64,000 nucleotides of DNA from Limnohabitans sp. MORI2 (GTDB lineage: Bacteria; Pseudomonadota; Gammaproteobacteria; Burkholderiales; Burkholderiaceae_C): contig NZ_AP027058.1 in NCBI RefSeq assembly GCF_027925025.1, positions 1,054,001 to 1,118,000 on the forward strand. Reading direction: 5' to 3'. A program made the position numbers and the translations under genes. The notes beneath the pieces are model-generated. The model did no database searches and had not been told where the DNA came from. It was given only the letters and a program-made list of their open reading frames with translations. Below are positions 33,987 to 43,520 of the stretch, in pieces. Each line of letters starts with the position of its first letter. Position 1 is the stretch's first letter.

Positions 33987-35272
33987 AGCGAATCGCATCC
34001 CGTGCTTGGTGTGCCGCTGTGTGCATGACGCTGCACGGTGCTTTGTTTGCGGCAGATTCGGTGGCGTTGACTCAATCGTCAGTCTCGGTCCTGTCGGTGT
34101 ATTTGCCCAGCGAGGCGGCCGCACGCGAGGCGTTGATCAACAGCCCTGGCTTGCAAGCGGCGCGTGCCGAAAAAGAAGCCTGGTTGGCCCGCGCCAAAGT
34201 GGTTGGGGCTGGGCCGCATGAGTTCACCGTGCGTGGCACATCTCAGCATCGCCAAGAGCAAATCAGTGGTGGTGCCCGCTGGCATGAAAAAACAGTCAGC
34301 ATCGAAACGCCTTTGCGTTTTTGGGGCAAGTGGGGCGTGGACTCGGCGCTCGAAGACAAAACCCAAGCCTATGCCGAGCTCGGTTATGCCGATGCCTTGC
34401 ACGAAGGCGGGCGCGAGTTGATTCAACTTTGGTTCGTCTATCTCAATGCTTTGGCCGCTGAGCAAAACGCCAGCACCGCGCTAGAGCTCACCTCCAAGAT
34501 GCAACGCATGACGCAGGTGCAGCTCAAGCATGGCGAGGTGTCCAAGCTCGATGCCGAGTTGGCCAGTGCCGAGCATGAGCGCACACAAGCGGCCTTGGCC
34601 GTGGCGCAAGCGCAGCGTGTGAGCGCAGCAGCGGTGTTGCAGCGTCGCTTTCCCAGCTTGGCTTTGCCCAGCGGCACGGTGTTGCGCGATGCACCTGGTT
34701 TGCCCGCCATGGCCGGTAGCATGAACGAGCTGCGCCAAGCCTATGTGGACAAAAACCACGAACTCAACCTCATGCGCTTGCAGGCCGAGCGTTTGCGCTT
34801 GAGTGCAGACCGCGCCTCGCGCGAGCGCTTGCCCGACCCCACCGTGGGCGTGTTCAGCAGCCGCGACAAGGGGGGCGCAGAAACGGTCAATGGCGTGTTG
34901 CTCTCTGTGCCCTTGCCGGGCACGGCCAGGTGGCATCACCACAGTGCGGCTTTGGCCGAGGCGCGAGCCGCCAGCGACAAAGTGGTGCTGGCCGAACAAC
35001 AAAAAAGTGCGGTGTTTGAAGGCTTGTGGTCGGCCTACCAAAACAAGCGTCAAGCGGCTGAGCAATTGAAATCAGCCGCGCAGCGTCAAGGCATGGCAGC
35101 CGACAAATCACTCAAAGCCTACAGCTTGGGTGAGGGCACCTTGGCCGATGTGCTGCTGATTGGGCGCATGGCCAGCGACAACTTGCATGCCGCGCAGCGC
35201 ATGCAGCTTGAGGCGGCGGAGCTGCTCGCGCTCATCCGCCTTGATCTGCATGAGATGTGGGATTTCGATTAA
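33983..35272 (+). CDS. TolC-family outer-membrane efflux protein (CusC/CzcC-like)
   Basis: Outer-membrane channel of the tripartite pump, 429 aa from ATG 33983, whose first bases overlap the pump stop; aggga precedes it. A signal peptide (cut near LFAADS) starts the protein; two long coiled-coil repeats (Ala/Gln/Glu/Arg-rich helices) with beta strands between (PTVGVFSSRDKGG) give the TolC fold. Its stop codon TAA shares the palindrome TTAA with the stop of the convergent ridA-like gene, leaving no space for a terminator. Confidence 0.87.
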   Translation: MKRIASRAWCAAVCMTLHGALFAADSVALTQSSVSVLSVYLPSEAAAREALINSPGLQAARAEKEAWLARAKVVGAGPHEFTVRGTSQHRQEQISGGARWHEKTVSIETPLRFWGKWGVDSALEDKTQAYAELGYADALHEGGRELIQLWFVYLNALAAEQNASTALELTSKMQRMTQVQLKHGEVSKLDAELASAEHERTQAALAVAQAQRVSAAAVLQRRFPSLALPSGTVLRDAPGLPAMAGSMNELRQAYVDKNHELNLMRLQAERLRLSADRASRERLPDPTVGVFSSRDKGGAETVNGVLLSVPLPGTARWHHHSAALAEARAASDKVVLAEQQKSAVFEGLWSAYQNKRQAAEQLKSAAQRQGMAADKSLKAYSLGEGTLADVLLIGRMASDNLHAAQRMQLEAAELLALIRLDLHEMWDFD

Positions 35273-35724
35273 GCGATCTCAGCGATCAACTCAATTTCCA
35301 CGCACGAGCCCAGCGGCAACTGCGCCACGCCAAACGCGCTGCGTGCGTGTGCGCCTTTGTCGCCAAACACTTGGCCAATCAGTTCACTGCAACCGTTGGT
35401 CACCAAGTGGTGTTCGGTGAAGTCGGGGCTGGAGTTGACCAAGCTCATGACTTTGACAATGCGCTTGACCTTGTTCAAGTCGCCCACGGCGGCATGCAGT
35501 GTGCCCAGCAGGTCCACCGCCACGGCGCGCGCTGCGGCTGCGCCTTCGGCAGTTTGCATGGTCTTGCCCAGTTGGCCGACCCACACCTTGCCGTCTTGTT
35601 TGGCAATGTGGCCGCTCAAAAACACCAAGTTGCCGGTTTGCACAAATGGCACATAGGCCGCCGCAGGCACCGCCACGGGGGGCAGGGTGATGTTCAAGGC
35701 TTGGAGTTGGTCGTAAACGTTCAT
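35269..35724 (-). CDS. RidA/YjgF-family protein
   Basis: Trimeric RidA-superfamily protein, 151 aa from ATG 35724. It shows FLSGHIAKQDG, VDLLGTLHAAVGDLNKVKRIVKV and the C-terminal ARSAFGVAQLPLG.VEIE. The Arg that binds carboxylates of 2-aminoacrylate in true RidA (in R-x-A/P..LP) is present in ARSAFGV, so imine deaminase activity is possible. It starts 33 bases after the transglutaminase gene on the same strand and may belong to that operon. Confidence 0.88.
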   Translation of the reverse strand: MNVYDQLQALNITLPPVAVPAAAYVPFVQTGNLVFLSGHIAKQDGKVWVGQLGKTMQTAEGAAAARAVAVDLLGTLHAAVGDLNKVKRIVKVMSLVNSSPDFTEHHLVTNGCSELIGQVFGDKGAHARSAFGVAQLPLGSCVEIELIAEIA

Positions 35725-35756
35725 GAGAAGAGTCCTGATGGGTGAGGCTCGCAATT

Positions 35757-36701
35757 TTAATCAGGGGTCGCGCTGAGCTCAGAGGCAGGTTGTACGGTGA
35801 CGCCAACTTCAAGCGTGTGGCTTGCGCCGCCGTGAATGACGCCACGTACGGGGGATACATCGGCGTAATCGCGACCAATGGCCAGCGTTACAAAATCAAT
35901 GCCGGGCGACAACAAGCCCCAGCGATCGTTGGTGGGGTCAAGGTCAAACCATTGGCCGTGGGTGGCGAGTGTGCCGTCTTCTTGCACATCCGGCACATAG
36001 ATGGACACCCAGGCGTGTGAGGCATCGCTGCCGATCAATCGGGTTTGGCCTTCTGGCACATGGGTTACCAAATAGCCGCTCACATAACGAGCGGCTAAAC
36101 CCAGCGTGCGTAAGCAGCTCAGCAGAATGTGTGCGAAGTCTTGGCAAACGCCCTGGCGTTTTTTGAGTGCTTCCAAGGCAGGCGTATTCACATCCGTGCT
36201 GGCCGACGCGTAGGTGAACTCGGTGTGGATGCGGTGCATCAAATCACATGCAGCGATCAACACGGGGCGCCCTGGGGTGAAGCTCGCACGGGCGTACTCG
36301 GCAAAGTCGGGGTGCGGTTGCACATAAGTGGATGCAAACACAAACTCGTTGGCTGCATCCCAAGCCGCACCGGCGTGGTACCCAAAATGGGCGCGCACTT
36401 TTTCCCAAGCCGGTGTGTCTAGCGCTTGCACAGGCGGGTAGGGCAAAAAGTGGGTGTCCACCACACTGTGGGCTGTGATGGTCAAGACTTCGTGGGCGAC
36501 AGGCAGCGAAAAGAACGTGCGCACATTGCCGTACACATCCACGGCATCTTTGCGGCTGGCTGGTTCGGGGCTGATGTGCAAAAAGGCTTCGCTGACAGTT
36601 TGTGTTTCAGAACTGTGTGGTAGCAAATGCACCATATGCTGTGCGGTGCTCACCAGCGGGTCGTAGCGGTATGTGGTGGTGTGGGTGATGTAGAGCAACA
36701 T
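35757..36701 (-). CDS. Transglutaminase-like cysteine protein (short form)
   Basis: Papain-fold protein of 314 aa with no signal peptide. Bact_transglu_N domain (YITHTTTYRYDPLV) is followed by the core: catalytic Cys in KKRQGVCQDFAHI, His in GSDASHAWVSIYVP and Asp in FDLDPTND. Proteins like this act as cysteine proteases, isopeptidases or amide transferases. It follows the ATP-grasp/alpha-E fusion by 3 bases, so they are one operon. Predicted role (Iyer and colleagues' amidoligase work, from memory): processing of a peptide or metabolite made by the ATP-grasp enzyme. Confidence 0.88.
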   Translation of the reverse strand: MLLYITHTTTYRYDPLVSTAQHMVHLLPHSSETQTVSEAFLHISPEPASRKDAVDVYGNVRTFFSLPVAHEVLTITAHSVVDTHFLPYPPVQALDTPAWEKVRAHFGYHAGAAWDAANEFVFASTYVQPHPDFAEYARASFTPGRPVLIAACDLMHRIHTEFTYASASTDVNTPALEALKKRQGVCQDFAHILLSCLRTLGLAARYVSGYLVTHVPEGQTRLIGSDASHAWVSIYVPDVQEDGTLATHGQWFDLDPTNDRWGLLSPGIDFVTLAIGRDYADVSPVRGVIHGGASHTLEVGVTVQPASELSATPD

Positions 36702-36704
36702 CGG

Positions 36705-39341
36705 TCAGGCTCCCACGCTGTCGGCATCGTCGGTATGGTTGAAATAGTGCGCGCAAATGGCGTCCGAGACTTGCCATGCTGCTTCAGTGCAGTGCGTCAA
36801 ACAGTCGCGCAAATGGGCATATACACCTGCGTCGTTGGCCGTGCATAGTGCAACCAAGTCGGTGTCTTGCAAATTCGGAACCAAGCGTGCCAAGGCGTCA
36901 GCTTGCCCCATGGGTGTGTTTGCAAGCTTGGACAAACGGCCACGCAGCGTGCGTGCGACCCATGCGAGCGAGCGTGGATTTTCATCGTCTTGCACCAACA
37001 GGCTCAAGAGCGGCGCGAGCTCGCGGCTTTGTGGGTACTGTGCGTGGAAGGTGATGGTGCTGTCAAACAACGACAACAGCGCTGCAAAGTGTGAGGCATT
37101 GTCTTCTGACGCGTCGGATTCGTCTGCTGTGCTGTTAAACACGCCGACTTCCACAGCCAATTCGAGTGCAGAGGATAAAAAGCCTAGGCGTTCCACATGG
37201 CGACCGATGCTGAGTAATTGCCAGCCGTCGTCGCGTGTCATGCGGTCGGTTTGACCGCCCGTGATGCCAGCCAGTGCCGCGCTGGCTGCATCGAGTGCTT
37301 GCATGGCTTGTACTGCCGAGAACTTGCCGGGTGTGCCCGCATGCGCGCAATCGGTGTTGAATTGATGGACACAATTCACAATCGCATTCCACAACTCGGT
37401 GGACAAACGCTCGCGCAGTGACGAGGCCGCCTGCTGCACAGCGCGCAAGTTGTAGCCCACGCTGGTGCTGTGCTTGCCTTCGTTGAGCCCTGCGATGAGG
37501 GCACGTTCAAACACGCGGCGACGACCGCCCATGTGAGCGGTGCTGGCTGTGTCACTGGCGCTATGTGTGGCGGGCAGACCTTCAGGGACCAAGCCTTCGC
37601 GCTGGGCCATTTGCTGCAGCCATGCCCACAAGTTGTGCGAGGCTGGTGTTTCGCTGTTCAGGGCCTCAAAGCACAAGCGCACCAAGCGCACCATGTTTTC
37701 GCTGCGTTCTGTGTAGCGACCCAGCCAATACAAGTTTTCCCCAGAGCGGCTAGTGACCATGCGCTCGCGGTGTTTGAATTCGGCCGCCGAGTTGTATTTG
37801 GGTAGCAAGCTGCTGCGGTCCACGTCGGCATGCGTTTGCACCCACACATCAGCGCTGCTGCCACCGCGTTGCATGGAAGCAATGTCGGCCTCGGCACTCG
37901 CCAAGCGAGCTAAGCCACCAGGCAACACCCGCCACGCATCTGCGCCTTGACCTGTGCCATCGCGCAACGCAAAGACGCGCAACATGACTGAGCGCGGCAC
38001 AATACCTTCGGTCGCATTTTTCCAGGTGGGCATTTGCGACAACGGTGCATAGGCTTGCAAGGTGTAGTGCTCAGGTTGACGGGTGATGCGCCCCACCCAT
38101 TCGTCGCGTTGCGCTTGGGTGAGTGATCGGCCCAAGGTGGCCTCAAACGTGCCATGCAAGGTGGACTTGGCATAGGTGGGCTTGATGACCATGTGCTCGA
38201 TTTGTGGCAACACGGAGGACAACGCAGCGTGTTCGCCACACCACCATGAATCCACACCGGGCATGAGCAAGCGCTCGCCCAAGAGTTTTTTGCTCAAAGC
38301 AGGCAAGAAGCCCAACAAGGCTGGGGACTCCAAAAACGCTGAACCTGGTGTGTTGGCCAGCACTACATTGCCCGCACGAACAGCCTGCAACAAGCCAGGG
38401 ATGCCTAGGCTGGAATCAGGGCGCAACTCCAGCGGATCTAAAAATGCATCGTCCACGCGTTTGATGAGCACATGGACAGGCTCTAAGCCACGCAGCGTTC
38501 GCAGGTACACGCGTTCGTCTCGCACTGTGAGGTCATGACCTTCCACCAAGGTCAGACCCAAGTAACGTGCCAAGTAGGTGTGCTCAAAATATGTTTCGTT
38601 GTAGGGGCCGGGGGTGAGCAAAGCCACATGCGCATTGGCTCCTTCGGTGGTGTGCGCTTTGAGCGATTCCACCCATAGGCGATAACTGGCGGCCAAGCGC
38701 TGAATGTGCATGGCCTCAAATGCTTGCGGGAATTGGCGCGAAATCAGCAAGCGGTTTTCCAGCAAGTAGCCCAAGCCCGATGGCGCTTGCGTGCGCTGCG
38801 CCACCACGGCCCATTGCCCGTCTGGGCCACGCGCGAGGTCAAATGCGGCGATGTGCAAATGTGCGCCGCCCACTGGTGCCACGCCATGCATGGCGCGCAA
38901 GTAACCGGGGTGGCCGTGCACCAACGCGGGCGGAATCATGGCTTGGCGAATGAGCTGCTGCGGACCATACACATCCGCCATGACATGCTCTAGCAACGAG
39001 GCCCGTTGCTTCACACCGGTTTCAATGTGCTGCCAACTCTCAGGGCTGAGGATGAGCGGAAACAGATCAAGCGACCATGGTCGTTGTGGATTACCTTGGT
39101 CGGCATAGACGTTGTAGGTGATGCCGTTGTCGCGCACTTGCCGCGCAAGTGTTTGTGTGCGGCGGTCAAGTTCGTCGAGGTCGGTCTGTCCGAGTTGTTC
39201 AAAAAAGCTTGGCCAAGGCGAGCCCTCACCTTGCAGTTCGTCAAAGTGTTGGCTGTTTGGCTGGGGCGCAATGCGTTTCACGGCGTCAATCAAACGCAGT
39301 GAAGGGAGCGTTCCCGAGATGGCTGAGGTGGTCTGTTGCAC
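36705..39341 (-). CDS. Fusion of circularly permuted ATP-grasp and alpha-E domains
   Basis: 878 aa, a natural fusion of two parts encoded separately at 46086-48487. Residues about 60-530 match a circularly permuted ATP-grasp (COG2308): ITYNVYADQGNPQRPWSLD, LTPGPYNETYFEH, LVEGHDLTVRD, IKRVDDAFLDP. Residues about 540-865 are the all-helical alpha-E domain (DUF403), starting with SGENLYWLGRYTERSENMVRL. The ATP-grasp part probably forms an amide bond between carboxylate and amine. Start is GTG 39341. It lies between two transglutaminase-like genes (44- and 3-base gaps), so a single operon joins ligase and cysteine enzymes. The product is unknown. Confidence 0.88.
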   Translation of the reverse strand: MQQTTSAISGTLPSLRLIDAVKRIAPQPNSQHFDELQGEGSPWPSFFEQLGQTDLDELDRRTQTLARQVRDNGITYNVYADQGNPQRPWSLDLFPLILSPESWQHIETGVKQRASLLEHVMADVYGPQQLIRQAMIPPALVHGHPGYLRAMHGVAPVGGAHLHIAAFDLARGPDGQWAVVAQRTQAPSGLGYLLENRLLISRQFPQAFEAMHIQRLAASYRLWVESLKAHTTEGANAHVALLTPGPYNETYFEHTYLARYLGLTLVEGHDLTVRDERVYLRTLRGLEPVHVLIKRVDDAFLDPLELRPDSSLGIPGLLQAVRAGNVVLANTPGSAFLESPALLGFLPALSKKLLGERLLMPGVDSWWCGEHAALSSVLPQIEHMVIKPTYAKSTLHGTFEATLGRSLTQAQRDEWVGRITRQPEHYTLQAYAPLSQMPTWKNATEGIVPRSVMLRVFALRDGTGQGADAWRVLPGGLARLASAEADIASMQRGGSSADVWVQTHADVDRSSLLPKYNSAAEFKHRERMVTSRSGENLYWLGRYTERSENMVRLVRLCFEALNSETPASHNLWAWLQQMAQREGLVPEGLPATHSASDTASTAHMGGRRRVFERALIAGLNEGKHSTSVGYNLRAVQQAASSLRERLSTELWNAIVNCVHQFNTDCAHAGTPGKFSAVQAMQALDAASAALAGITGGQTDRMTRDDGWQLLSIGRHVERLGFLSSALELAVEVGVFNSTADESDASEDNASHFAALLSLFDSTITFHAQYPQSRELAPLLSLLVQDDENPRSLAWVARTLRGRLSKLANTPMGQADALARLVPNLQDTDLVALCTANDAGVYAHLRDCLTHCTEAAWQVSDAICAHYFNHTDDADSVGA

Positions 39342-39385
39342 GGTGCATGCATTGTCTCACTGCTCCTCGGTGTTTAAAGCTTCAC

Positions 39386-42300
39386 TCAAACGCGCCGCAA
39401 GTCGAGCGTGAAGGGGAACTCTTTGCTCGCCGCCACGCCCACCGTCGCGGGTGGAATGGCCATTTGCCCCGCCGTGTGGCCCATGGGGAAGAAGCGCGCC
39501 AAGCGGCGGCTTTCGGCCTCGTAGGCGTTGACGGGGAAGGTGTCGTAGTTGCGCCCGCCGGGGTGGGCCACGTGGTACTGGCAGCCGCCGACCGAGCGTT
39601 TCATCCAGGTGTCCACGATGTCAAAGGTCAGCGGCGCGTGCACACCAATCGTGGGGTGCAAGGCCGACGCGGGCGACCACGCGCGGTAGCGCACACCCGC
39701 CACGTATTCGCCCACCGTGCCCGTGGGTTGCAGGGGCAGCGCGTGGCCGTTGACCGTGATGGTGTGGCGGCTGGGGTTGAGGCCGCTCACATGCACCTCA
39801 ATGCGTTCGAGCGACGAATCCACATAGCGCACCGTGCCGCCGCTGAAACCTTCTTCGCCCATGACGTGCCAAGGCTCCAACGCGTTGCGCAGCGTGAGGC
39901 TGATGTGTTGGCTGTGCAGCTCGCCCACACGGGGAAAGCGGAACTCAAAGTGCGGCGCAAACCAAGCGGGGTCGAACTGAAAACCGCAGTCGCCCAACTC
40001 GGTCAGCACATCGTCAAAGTCGGCCTTGACGAAGTGGGGCAGCAAAAAGCGGTCGTGCAGCTCAGTGCCCCAGCGTGTGGCGGGCGCGAGGTAGGGCTGT
40101 TCCCAAAAGCGAGCCACCAGCGCACGCAACAGCAACTGCTGCACGATGCTCATGCGCTCGTGGGGGGGCATTTCAAATGCACGCAGCTCCAACAGCCCCA
40201 AGCGACCCGTAGACGAGTCGGGCGAGTACAGCTTGTCAATGCAAAACTCGCTGCGGTGGGTGTTGCCAGTGACGTCAATCAGCACGTTGCGCAAAGTGCG
40301 GTCCACAAGCCACGGCGGCATGTCCGCGCCATAAATTTGGCGGTTGCGATGGATTTCGCGCAGCGCAATTTCGAGCTCGTAAATTTGGTCGTTGCGCGCT
40401 TCGTCCACACGCGGGGCTTGGCTGGTGGGGCCAATGAACATGCCGCTGAACAAATAGCTCAAGCTCGGGTGGTTGTGCCAGTAGAGGATGAGCGAGGCCA
40501 GCAACTCGGGCTTGCGCAAAAACGGACTGTCCGCAGGTGTCGCGCCGCCCATGACGATGTGGTTGCCACCGCCTGTGCCGGTGTGGCGGCCATCGGTCAT
40601 GAACTTTTCGGCAGACAGGCGCGACTCAAACGCGGCCTTGTACAAAAACTCGGTGTGCTCTACCAGCTCTAGCCAGTTGTGGGCGGGGTGGATGTTGACC
40701 TCAATCACGCCGGGGTCGGGCGTGACTTGCAGCACCTTCAGGCGCGCATCGCGTGGCGGCGGGTAGCCTTCGAGCACGATGCGCACGCCCAGCTCTTCGG
40801 CGGTGGCTTCGACGGCGCTGAGCAAATCGAGGTAGTCCTCGAGGTGGCTGAGCGGCGGCATGAACACATACATCACGCCTTGTGGGGCATCCATCGCCGC
40901 ACGTTCGACCGCAGGGCCGTTGGCGCGCGAGGGGTCGCGCACCTCCACGCACATGGCGGTGCGCGTGATCCAGTGGGCCGACTGGTGTTTGTTCGGCATG
41001 GGGTGGCCCAACTCGGGAATGCCATCCTCAAGTCCACCTTGCAAGCTGACCGTGCCGCCGCCCGCAAACCCGCCGCCCACTTGGTGGGCGTTGTAGTGCG
41101 TGTGACGGGCGTGGTGCGCGTACTGCGCACGCAGCGCGGCCGCGTGGGGCAGGGCTTTGCGCTCGGCAAAGGGGTCTTGCGCGTGGGTGTAGGGGTAGTC
41201 GCCTTCGCTCACCCAAGGCAAAGAGTCGAGCGGCAGTCGGTAGCCCATGGGCGAGTCGCCCGGCACGAGGTACATGCGTTCATCGCGGAAGAACCACGGG
41301 CCGCTGCTCCATGTTCCTGTGACGCCATTCGGTTGCAAGGGCAGCACATAGCCCACCGTGTGCTCTAGCCCTTGACTGAACACGCGGCGCAGGCGCACGC
41401 GCTCTAACTCGTCGTCGAGTTTGGAATCAAACGGGTCCACGTTCACGGGCAAACGGCGCTCGCGCCAGAGGTAGTACCACGTGTCTTCAAAGCCGGGGGT
41501 GATGTGGTCGCCGCCCACTTTGAGCTTATCGGCCAGCTTGGTGATGAAGCGATGCGCGTCTTCGCTGGTGTAGTGGCTGGGCTCGCGCTCGTCGGCAAAC
41601 AAGGCGGGGTTGTGCCAGCAGGGTTGACCGTCGGTGCGCCAGTAAATACCCAGCGCCCAGCGTGGCAACTGCTCGCCCGGGTACCACTTGCCTTGGCCGA
41701 AATGCAAGAAACCGCCTTGGCCATATTGCGCACGCAGTTTGTGCACCAGTTCGGTGGCCAGCCCTCGTTTGGTGGGGCCGAGGGCGTCAGTGTTCCACTC
41801 TGGTGCATCGCGGTCGTTCACCGCCACATAAGTGGGCTCGCCGCCCATGGTCAATCGCACGTCGCCGTGTTGCAGTCGGCGGTCCACTTCGTCGCCCAAG
41901 GCCAGCACCTCGGTCCATTGGTCTTCGTTGTAGGGCTTGGTCACGCGGGGCGATTCGAGCACGCGCGTCACCTTCATCTCGTGTTCAAACGTGACTTCGC
42001 ATTCGTCAATCAAACCCTCAATTGGGGCGGCGCTTGATGGCTGTGGCGTGCACGCCAGCGGAATGTGGCCTTCGCCGGCCAGCAGGCCCGAGGTGGGGTC
42101 AAGCCCAATCCAGCCAGCGCCGGGCAGGTACACCTCGCACCACGCGTGCAGGTCGGTGAAGTCCACCTCGGTGCCGCTGGGGCCGTCGAGCGACTTCACA
42201 TCGGGTGCGAGCTGAATGAGGTAGCCCGAGGCAAAGCGCGCTGCCAAGCCGCAGTGACGTAGTAGGTTGACCAGTAACCATGCGCTGTCGCGGCAAGAGC

Positions 42301-42844
42301 CGCTGCGTAGGGTGAGCGTTTCTTCTGGCGTTTGCACGCCGGGCTCCATGCGGATGGTGTACGCGATGTCTTCGTGCAGCCTGCGGTTGATGTCCACCAA
42401 GAAGTCGATGGTGCGGATGGGGTCTCGCTTCAAGGCCTTGAAATCAATGGTCTTGAAATACGCTTTCAATTTGGGAGTGAAACGGCTTGTGACTAAATAC
42501 GGCGCAAGCTCAAGGGCTGATGACAGGCCGTAATTGAAAGGAAATTTTTCAGCATGTGGTTCGAGGAAGAAGTCAAACGGGTTATAGACCGCCATCTCCA
42601 CCACCAAATCCACCGTGACTTTGAACTCACGCGTCTTTTCAGGGAACACCAATCGGGCTTGGTAGTTGGCAAAGGGGTCTTGCTGCCAGTTGATGAAATG
42701 CTCGGGTTCGACCTTCAGAGAATATGAAATGACGTTGCTGCGGCAGTGTGGGGCAGGGCGCAAGCGAATGACCTGCGGGCCTAACTCAACCAGTCGGTCG
42801 TAGCTGTAATGGGTGACGTGGTGGAGTGCGGCATGGATAGACAT
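39386..42844 (-). CDS. Transglutaminase-like protein with large DUF2126 C-terminal region
   Basis: 1152 aa, two regions. The N-terminal third has Bact_transglu_N (HHVTHYSYDRLV) and a transglutaminase core: Cys in LRSGSCRDSAWLL, His in FTDLHAWCEVYLPG, Asp in IGLDPTSG. The rest is DUF2126 (COG4196), with MGGEPTYVAVND, FGQGKWYPGEQLPRWALG, and the Gly/His-rich HTGTGGGNHIVMGG. The last stretch looks like a nucleotide or metal site of a carboxylate-amine ligase, which I offer as a guess. No leader, so cytoplasmic. First gene of the minus-strand operon; the ATP-grasp fusion follows. The full-length pair of domains is the common form of this family. Confidence 0.88.
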   Translation of the reverse strand: MSIHAALHHVTHYSYDRLVELGPQVIRLRPAPHCRSNVISYSLKVEPEHFINWQQDPFANYQARLVFPEKTREFKVTVDLVVEMAVYNPFDFFLEPHAEKFPFNYGLSSALELAPYLVTSRFTPKLKAYFKTIDFKALKRDPIRTIDFLVDINRRLHEDIAYTIRMEPGVQTPEETLTLRSGSCRDSAWLLVNLLRHCGLAARFASGYLIQLAPDVKSLDGPSGTEVDFTDLHAWCEVYLPGAGWIGLDPTSGLLAGEGHIPLACTPQPSSAAPIEGLIDECEVTFEHEMKVTRVLESPRVTKPYNEDQWTEVLALGDEVDRRLQHGDVRLTMGGEPTYVAVNDRDAPEWNTDALGPTKRGLATELVHKLRAQYGQGGFLHFGQGKWYPGEQLPRWALGIYWRTDGQPCWHNPALFADEREPSHYTSEDAHRFITKLADKLKVGGDHITPGFEDTWYYLWRERRLPVNVDPFDSKLDDELERVRLRRVFSQGLEHTVGYVLPLQPNGVTGTWSSGPWFFRDERMYLVPGDSPMGYRLPLDSLPWVSEGDYPYTHAQDPFAERKALPHAAALRAQYAHHARHTHYNAHQVGGGFAGGGTVSLQGGLEDGIPELGHPMPNKHQSAHWITRTAMCVEVRDPSRANGPAVERAAMDAPQGVMYVFMPPLSHLEDYLDLLSAVEATAEELGVRIVLEGYPPPRDARLKVLQVTPDPGVIEVNIHPAHNWLELVEHTEFLYKAAFESRLSAEKFMTDGRHTGTGGGNHIVMGGATPADSPFLRKPELLASLILYWHNHPSLSYLFSGMFIGPTSQAPRVDEARNDQIYELEIALREIHRNRQIYGADMPPWLVDRTLRNVLIDVTGNTHRSEFCIDKLYSPDSSTGRLGLLELRAFEMPPHERMSIVQQLLLRALVARFWEQPYLAPATRWGTELHDRFLLPHFVKADFDDVLTELGDCGFQFDPAWFAPHFEFRFPRVGELHSQHISLTLRNALEPWHVMGEEGFSGGTVRYVDSSLERIEVHVSGLNPSRHTITVNGHALPLQPTGTVGEYVAGVRYRAWSPASALHPTIGVHAPLTFDIVDTWMKRSVGGCQYHVAHPGGRNYDTFPVNAYEAESRRLARFFPMGHTAGQMAIPPATVGVAASKEFPFTLDLRRV

Positions 42845-42977
42845 ATAGTTTGTCTAGCAAAACACGCGCCATGCTTGATGCGCCAAAGCGGTGCGTATCG
42901 GGTGGCCTAGGTGGGCTCAAGTTTTCTGATGCCCCGCCGATACCCTAGGCAACTCAGTTTTATCTTTGACACCCACC

Positions 42978-43409
42978 ATGCGCTCACGCCATTTTTCTGT
43001 TGTTGCTTTTGTGTTGACCAGCCTTTTGGCTTGGGCTGCGCCTGCTTCGGCTGAGTGGAGCGAATTGGTCAAAGAAGAAGAAGCCACGTACTACTTCGAC
43101 AAAGAAGCCGTTATGCCTGTGCATGTCTCGCGTTTTGCTTGGGTGTTGACCGACTTGCCCAAGGCTGAAAAGACACCCACGGGTGAGAGCTACAAGTCGA
43201 TGATGTTGCGCGTGCGCATGTACTGCAAGAACGACACCGTGGTCCGCCTGTCTGTGAGCTACTTTGACAAGCAAATGGGCAAAGGCAAAGAAGTGGCCTC
43301 GGACGATGTGCACGAATGGCGTCCACGCGAATACCCAATTCGCCCCAACACTTATCTGGCCGCTTTGAAGAAAGAAGTGTGCGGCGGCTCTAAAGCTGCT
43401 TCGGGCTAA
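42978..43409 (+). CDS. Exported protein similar to surface-adhesin E
   Basis: 143 aa from ATG 42978, with an upstream TTG excluded. A signal peptide ends in APASAE. The mature domain (WSELVKEEEATYYFDKEA, then MMLRVRMYCKND and EWRPREYPIRPNTY) fits the small adhesin-E-like family, with two cysteines. Family members from Haemophilus bind host vitronectin, but in environmental bacteria the role is unknown; I would not infer adhesion. It has a single-gene transcript closed by a hairpin terminator. Confidence 0.7.
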   Translation: MRSRHFSVVAFVLTSLLAWAAPASAEWSELVKEEEATYYFDKEAVMPVHVSRFAWVLTDLPKAEKTPTGESYKSMMLRVRMYCKNDTVVRLSVSYFDKQMGKGKEVASDDVHEWRPREYPIRPNTYLAALKKEVCGGSKAASG

Positions 43410-43436
43410 AGCCCAGCCGACAAACCCTTGGATGCG

Positions 43437-43466
43437 AAAGCCCCTGCCGAATGGCTGGGGCTTTTT
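43437..43466 (+). terminator. Intrinsic terminator after the adhesin-E-like gene
   Basis: Interrupted stem aaagcccc-t-gcc / ggc-t-ggggcttt with loop gaat, followed by T residues. It lies 28 bases after the stop and before comEC. Confidence 0.85.
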
Positions 43467-43520
43467 AACTTGTGAGTGGGCATCGCCCACGTTCCGCAAT
43501 GTTGGGCCGAACATGCGGCC

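Noticed and set aside
39149..40672. 507-codon open frame on the plus strand opposite the DUF2126 gene
   Set aside because: Antisense shadow of a GC-rich gene: Arg/His/Val/Gly-rich composition, no family resemblance, while the minus strand encodes clear domains.
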